Positions 31,893-32,950 of a stretch of DNA of 32,950 nt are shown here, piece by piece. Position 1 is the stretch's first letter. Each line of letters opens with the position of its first letter. The stretch spans positions 1 to 32,950 of the forward strand of contig JAJCXP010000330.1 in NCBI GenBank assembly GCA_029263375.1, read 5' to 3'. Below the pieces are notes generated by a model. The model did not search any database and was not told the DNA's origin. It saw only the letters and a list, made by a program, of their open reading frames with translations. The translations under genes were made by a program, and so were the position numbers. This stretch comes from Acidobacteriota bacterium. Lineage in GTDB: Bacteria > Acidobacteriota > Thermoanaerobaculia > Multivoradales > JAHEKO01.

Positions 31893-32950
31893 CGCGTCTC
31901 GGCGCCGCGCCGGTAGTAGAGCGCGCGTGCCGGCTTGCCGTCCTTCAGATAGCGTCGGGCCACGTCGACGACCTCCTCCTCGGTCACCCTGAGGATGCGC
32001 GCCGGCCAGTCGTTGATGTGGCGCCACGCGCCGAGGCCGTCGTAGATCAGCAGCTGACGCAGGAGCGAGTCGTTGTCCTGCAGGCGGCGGAAGGAGTCGG
32101 CGGTGATCTGGTTCTTGACCTTGAGGAGCTCGTTCGGCTCGAGCCCGCCGGTCACCAGTCGGTCGATCTCCCGGTGCCAGGCGGTCTCGATCGTCTTGGG
32201 GTCGGCAAGGCCGCGCGACTCGCCGATGAACAGGAACGATCCGGCTCGCCGCAGCGGGTGCTGGAGCACCGACGCCGAGTAGGCGAGCTGTTGTTCGAGA
32301 ACCAGCGACCGATGCAGCCTGCCGGTGCGGCCGTTGAGCACCCCGGCCAGAACTTGAAGCCGATACGAGTCGGGATGCCGGAACGGGACCGACGGATAGC
32401 GCAGCTGAACCTGCGGTGAGCAGTCGCACTGCGCCTCGAGCGGCTCTGACTGGGCGCTAAGGCCCTCGATCGCGGCGGCGCGGGCGGGCGGCTCACCGCT
32501 CGGGAGTCGGCCGAAGTAGCGCTGAGCCAGCATGCGGACTTCCACCCGATCGAAGCTGCCGACCAGAACCGCGGTCAGGTTCGACGCCGAGAAGTGGCGG
32601 GAGAAGAACTCCCGAACATCCTGGCGCGACGTGCGATCGACATCCTCCTGGGCGCCGAGCGGTAGCCAGGCGTAGGGCTGGCCGCCCCAGAACAGCTGCC
32701 GGAATTGCGCGTCGAGCGGTCCGGTCGGCGTCGACCCGACCCGGAGTCGGCGCTCCTCTTCGATCACCCGCTTCTCTTTGTAGAACTCGCGGAAGATCGG
32801 CTCGAGCAACCGATCGGACTCGAGCCAGAACCAGAGCTCGAGCTTCTCGGCCGGCACCGTGACGTAGAACATCGTCAGGTCCTCGAGCGTGTTGGCGTTG
32901 AGGCCGGTAGCGCCCGCCTGCGAGTAGAGCAGCGAGAACTCGCCCAGGAA
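31889..32950 (-). CDS. M16-family zinc peptidase, 5' end outside window
   Basis: 353 codons are visible; the frame continues past the right edge. The first residues seen (FLGEFSLLYSQAGATGLNAN, then TLEDLTMFYVTVPAEKLELW) match the part of M16 peptidases just after HxxEH, followed by LESDRLLEPIF and VIEEERRLR. The last of these holds the glutamates where the third zinc ligand lies. The HxxEH itself must be in the missing ~60-100 residues, so activity cannot be confirmed here. The C-terminal half has AYSASVLQHPLRRAGSF and ends ARALYYRRG. The stop overlaps the start of the partner gene as ATGA, giving a coupled two-subunit operon. Confidence 0.88.
   Translation of the reverse strand, partial: FLGEFSLLYSQAGATGLNANTLEDLTMFYVTVPAEKLELWFWLESDRLLEPIFREFYKEKRVIEEERRLRVGSTPTGPLDAQFRQLFWGGQPYAWLPLGAQEDVDRTSRQDVREFFSRHFSASNLTAVLVGSFDRVEVRMLAQRYFGRLPSGEPPARAAAIEGLSAQSEPLEAQCDCSPQVQLRYPSVPFRHPDSYRLQVLAGVLNGRTGRLHRSLVLEQQLAYSASVLQHPLRRAGSFLFIGESRGLADPKTIETAWHREIDRLVTGGLEPNELLKVKNQITADSFRRLQDNDSLLRQLLIYDGLGAWRHINDWPARILRVTEEEVVDVARRYLKDGKPARALYYRRGAETR

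Noticed and set aside
31893-32429. Longer N-terminus for the downstream M16 protein
   Set aside because: It overlaps the upstream M16 gene in the wrong frame; the ATG at 31892 starts a signal peptide with an ATGA overlap.
1-32950. CRISPR arrays, tRNA or rRNA genes
   Set aside because: No regularly spaced direct repeats or recognisable RNA-gene cores were seen.

Overview
This is a GC-rich chromosomal window (mostly about 65-70% G+C by eye) from a Gram-negative bacterium. The signs are periplasmic adaptors, RND permeases, a lipoprotein and an ECF sigma/anti-sigma unit. Several features recall Acidobacteriota, Thermoanaerobaculia in particular: 14-blade propeller-GGDEF sensors, a fused E1 alpha/beta dehydrogenase, a coathanger-type secreted tail, CHAT-TPR proteins and paired M16 peptidases. 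That taxonomic placement is inference only.

Layout. 1-1396 (-): ECF sigma factor, one-pass membrane protein (probable anti-sigma) and a PDZ protein running off the left edge, joined by ATGA overlaps. 1563-3822 (+): a TPR protein and an L,D-transpeptidase that share the same C-terminal domain. 3919-11472 (-): an M14 metallopeptidase, a propeller/GGDEF diguanylate cyclase and a sigma54-type activator. The activator carries a degenerate GGDEF domain that keeps its RxxD site. A sigma54 -24/-12 promoter with exact spacing lies just before the cyclase gene, which suggests a local c-di-GMP/sigma54 circuit. 11673-19229 (+): one membrane-fusion protein and two RND permeases, without an outer-membrane channel. 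19707-22091 (+): a fused E1 2-oxoacid dehydrogenase with a sharp internal change in codon usage.

22.1-29.6 kb is different. It has lower G+C (about 50-60% in samples counted by eye at 22.5 and 26.1 kb) and holds a CHAT-TPR lipoprotein converging on a trypsin-like protease. The protease is joined in frame, through a single TAG codon, to an unrecognised protein whose N-terminus seems frameshifted at a run of seven G. Beyond these lie two copies of a ~102 bp repeat with a conserved terminator-like hairpin, an AraC tail fragment, a secreted repeat protein whose C-terminus runs antisense into that fragment, and a coathanger-domain tail. This looks like an acquired and partly decayed accessory patch. 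The two-protease locus is one of the two best candidates for something undescribed; the c-di-GMP/sigma54 circuit is the other.

29768-32950 (-) returns to ordinary high-GC genes: a small metallophosphoesterase and two overlapping M16 peptidase genes, one lacking the zinc motif and one cut by the right edge. I see no rRNA, tRNA or CRISPR.
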